Shown here: positions 61,860 through 64,000 of the stretch, one piece after another
Layout: the number at the start of each line of letters is the position of its first letter
Numbering within the stretch: position 1 is the first letter of the stretch
Assembly: GCF_000934755.1 (NCBI RefSeq)
Contig: NZ_JYNP01000017.1
Span: forward strand, 47,300-111,299
Origin: Desulfonatronovibrio magnus
GTDB lineage: Bacteria; Desulfobacterota; Desulfovibrionia; Desulfovibrionales; Desulfonatronovibrionaceae
Direction: 5' to 3'
Length of the DNA stretch: 64,000 bases
The notes under the pieces: generated by a model
Database searches by the model: none
What the model was told of the DNA's origin: nothing
Seen by the model: the letters and a program-made list of their open reading frames with translations, nothing else
Program-made: the position numbers and the translations under genes

Positions 61860-62403
61860 TCAAGAATGCCTGAAACTTTGAGAAAAGACAACCAAATAAT
61901 AAACAGCTTAACAACAAAAAACCATTGTAAAATTACAAAATATTATTTATAATACTATTGGATTTCAACATAATGTAGGTTTGGCAAACAGAATGCCCGG
62001 ACTGAAATTAGATCCAGGGGTGACATCATTAATGAGCTTTGTTTCCTGTCTGGGATCATAGCTGGAAGCACCGGACAAGGCTTCAACCTGCTCGTTCCAT
62101 CATTTAACTCAACTTTCGGAGTACATGTTACATTATAGCCTACAGTTAAATATCTGAAAAACATAAACATTTAGTATTGAAGTATCCTCTCTCATTGTAT
62201 ATATTGCATTTTGTCATCAACGACTAACAACAATAGAAATGTAAATATGAACCTGTCTTTTTGATTTTCTATTATTCAATTTAGCCATTGGTATAAGAAA
62301 ATCTGCTCTTTTGGGAAGGGCATCTTAAAATAGCCGTTCTGATATCAGAATGACTGCTCTAAAGCCAAAAACAAGGCCTTTCTGGGATATTTTCTTTAAC
62401 TAT
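61860..62403. other. AT-rich intergenic region without recognisable content
   Basis: This 544-bp stretch contains only short frames without similarity to anything I know. None of the dispersed repeats of other spacers is present. The promoter of the DUF4143 gene should lie at its left end. Confidence 0.5.
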
Positions 62404-62745
62404 TCAATGACTTGACCAGGTCCGACCCCGGATTCGACTTGCTCTGGAAATGGAACCAAAGGCCCGCCTGCACCGGTTTCTATGTTGCTGACTTTCCCTG
62501 TTGCATCCGGTATAGTTGGGGTTGTTTTCCCTGTAATTTTTCCAGTAGTCCGGATTCTTCTCACACCACCGCTTTTGGGCATCTTGCTTGTTTAAGCGAT
62601 AAGCCTCATCATCCTTTACCTTCTTTTTTTGCCACCGGCGTTTACGCGCCTTCTGGCAATCAGGCTTGGAGCAGTACTTTTGATCGGGATTACGAGCATT
62701 GAGGATGAAAAGACAACGACAGAATTTGCAGCGTTTCCTGGACAT
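62404..62745 (-). CDS. Cysteine-rich zinc-ribbon-like protein, degraded C-terminus
   Basis: The N-terminal 75 residues contain CKFCRCLFILNARNPDQKYC and PDCQKARKRRWQKKKV, a CxxC...CxxxxC arrangement, followed by a basic, aromatic-rich repeat (KRWCEKNPDYWKNYRENNPN). Small proteins of this kind occur near mobile DNA in Deltaproteobacteria. After YTGCNRE the sequence becomes Ser/Arg-rich and no longer resembles such proteins, which suggests a frameshift or truncated end. The function is unknown. Confidence 0.6.
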   Translation of the reverse strand: MSRKRCKFCRCLFILNARNPDQKYCSKPDCQKARKRRWQKKKVKDDEAYRLNKQDAQKRWCEKNPDYWKNYRENNPNYTGCNRESQQHRNRCRRAFGSISRASRIRGRTWSSH

Positions 62746-62956
62746 ACAACCTCCATGAGCTATTGCTCAGACAAGTTGTATTTTTGAAGGGAAGAAAAAT
62801 GAATGGAAAAGTCCAGGTGGGGTAAAGCTTGGTATAGCGGGATACTGGCAACATAACTAAACTGGCAACATAATGTCCCTTAGATTCATAGGCAGGGACG
62901 CAAATGGATAAGATTTCAGATCAAAAACACAAAGAAATGATGGATAATGATAGCTG

Positions 62957-63055
62957 TGTTGGGGTTAAAACCCGATTATGACAGCTTGGTTCGGGGACTG
63001 TCCCTGGATTCGGGGCTATCCTCAATTGACTTTTCAGAAACGGATAATGCTCCCC
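62957..63055 (-). repeat. One-ended remnant of MITE family E
   Basis: GGGGTTAAAACCCGATTATG, CGGGGACTGTCCCTGGATTC and the right tip TTTTCAGAAACGGATAATGC match the reverse complement of the left part of the element at 39683. The other end is missing and no duplication is seen. The remaining spacer 62746-63208 shows only a short repeat, ACTGGCAACATAA, around 62844-62873. Confidence 0.75.
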
Positions 63056-63208
63056 TTAGCACCAGGAAAAGTAAGTATACGCTTGTCCCCTTTGTCTATT
63101 GATGTCAGGTATGCGGAAACAGGTTAGAGGTTAAAAAAGTAGACATAGCTGGCCTGTTATTATCAAGAATACATTTAGCCCCACGCTTTTTACGCCACAA
63201 TCAAAAAA

Positions 63209-64000
63209 TTAATTCTCAGCAGCCCTATCTACCAGCTCTGTAAACTCGTTTAAGGACTCTGTCCTGATAATCTTTCTAGCCAAAATCCGAAGGTTATCGA
63301 TGGACTGTATAGATCTAATTTTGACTGAAAGCATTAAGGGTAATGGACCGTATAGTTCTGTTGCAAGGTCAACCAAGGTGTCTTGGGCGTTTTTAAGTTC
63401 GCCAACACCCTCCCAGTATGGTCTCCTTGTTTGCTCAACCCTTTTTTCAATTTCTTGCATTGCTACACCTACCATGACCTTACCTCCTGGAAATCGTCTG
63501 GTGTGTTCAGTTAATCGCTCCTCACTCAAGGAGCCCGATGCCAGTACGTATTTCAAAATATTAAACAGATATTCTTTCCTTTTATCCTCATCAGGCAGCT
63601 GCTCAAGTAAGTCAAATATTTCCTGCAGCTTTATGTCCAGTTCAGGGAAGTGAATGTACTTAAACAGCAGATGAAAAATTTCCATAAGGATAGAGGTTTT
63701 GAAAGCCTCGTCTGCCATATGGGTTATGTCATGCAGTAAATGCCTGAACTTAGGAATAAAAACCCTGAATGATTCATGGGGTATTTCAAAATAGTCTTCA
63801 AAGTCGCAGCTGAATGTCCACTTACTTACACCGTGATAGATAATCACTGGAATGACTATAGGCAAGTAGCCTGACAGCTTGTTACGTCTATACAGGTTCA
63901 TCCATTTCTGGACCGAATAGTGAAGAGCTTGAAGCAGTGCATACTTGTCCAGATAACTTTTATGTTCAAAGAGGAAATAGAGTTCTGCAATCTCGTTGCT
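63209..64000 (-). CDS. Rpn-family recombination-promoting nuclease (putative PDDEXK transposase), 5' end outside window
   Basis: The frame is open to the right edge, so the N-terminus is missing; at least 263 residues are visible. The visible start, SNEIAELYFLFEHKSYLDKY followed by ALLQALHYSVQKWMNLYRRN, contains the E-x-K motif of the PDDEXK nuclease core. PIVIPVIIYHG and the later LLFKYIHFPELDIKLQEIFD and GGKVMVGVAMQEIEKRVEQ are typical of the Rpn/YhgA group, linked to RecA-independent recombination. An internal ATG at 63901 is not the true start. The fragment at 58062 derives from a close relative. Confidence 0.85.
   Translation of the reverse strand, partial: SNEIAELYFLFEHKSYLDKYALLQALHYSVQKWMNLYRRNKLSGYLPIVIPVIIYHGVSKWTFSCDFEDYFEIPHESFRVFIPKFRHLLHDITHMADEAFKTSILMEIFHLLFKYIHFPELDIKLQEIFDLLEQLPDEDKRKEYLFNILKYVLASGSLSEERLTEHTRRFPGGKVMVGVAMQEIEKRVEQTRRPYWEGVGELKNAQDTLVDLATELYGPLPLMLSVKIRSIQSIDNLRILARKIIRTESLNEFTELVDRAAEN

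Noticed and set aside
61955..62170. Leftward open frame of 71 codons in the AT-rich spacer
   Set aside because: No recognisable motif and no ribosome-binding site; too weak to report as a gene.

Overview
The window reads as chromosomal DNA of a Deltaproteobacterium of the sulfate-reducer type (Desulfovibrionales-like, moderate G+C). This is an inference from gene content: a YedF-type protein, a manganese-dependent pyrophosphatase, a DHH-CBS-poly(A)-polymerase fusion, a persulfide-dioxygenase-like protein fused to rhodaneses, large hybrid histidine kinases, and intergenic spaces filled with dispersed repeats. No rRNA, CRISPR array, prophage or intact transposase is visible.

Layout. 1-10 kb is housekeeping: partial yedF, a DUF374 acyltransferase, a TPR lipo/secretory protein, fructose-6-phosphate aldolase, a YHS-domain protein, folK, xerD and a tRNA nucleotidyltransferase fusion. 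10-23 kb holds a 1463-aa hybrid kinase, an Rnl2-type RNA ligase, gdhA, a PEP/pyruvate-binding protein with a degenerate RecA/KaiC-like N-terminus, a small export protein and a split PilZ-like gene. 23.5-28.4 kb is a lipid-modification cluster (DUF2177, DUF1295, FAD oxidoreductase, DUF1365-cyclopropane synthase fusion). 28.4-36.8 kb is a divergent transport/catabolism locus: a peptide-type ABC transporter (with a permease-ATPase fusion) facing a DUF1028 Ntn-hydrolase-like gene and an M20 amidohydrolase, with an inverted repeat between them that looks like an operator. 37-45.7 kb carries an ExeA-like ATPase, a phosphopantetheinyl transferase, typA, a coiled-coil membrane protein pair and the MBL-rhodanese protein. 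45.8-53.2 kb carries two more hybrid kinases and an HDOD protein. 53.8-57.3 kb has small transport/membrane genes, ppaC and tRNA-Met(CAT). From 57.3 kb to the end the DNA is accessory and decaying: repeats, an Rpn-nuclease fragment, a UPF0175/DUF3368 toxin-antitoxin pair with a nonsense mutation, a REP-associated transposase pseudogene, a DUF4143 ATPase and an edge-truncated Rpn nuclease.

The most striking signal is in the spacers. Two families of non-coding elements have terminal inverted repeats and 8-bp target duplications (copies at 39683, 53618, 54197 and 55861; remnants at 6314, 32704 and 62957), and one is nested inside another repeat. A second, modular family (A/B units sharing one border) fills at least eight spacers. 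A third consists of 30-48 bp REP-like palindromes whose stems covary between copies; two copies lie inside or beside the decayed REP-type transposase, a plausible source of mobilisation. Several repeats touch genes: they supply a ribosome-binding site, a stop codon or a C-terminal tail.

All coordinates and motifs were read by eye. Family assignments rest on recognised motifs, not on database searches.
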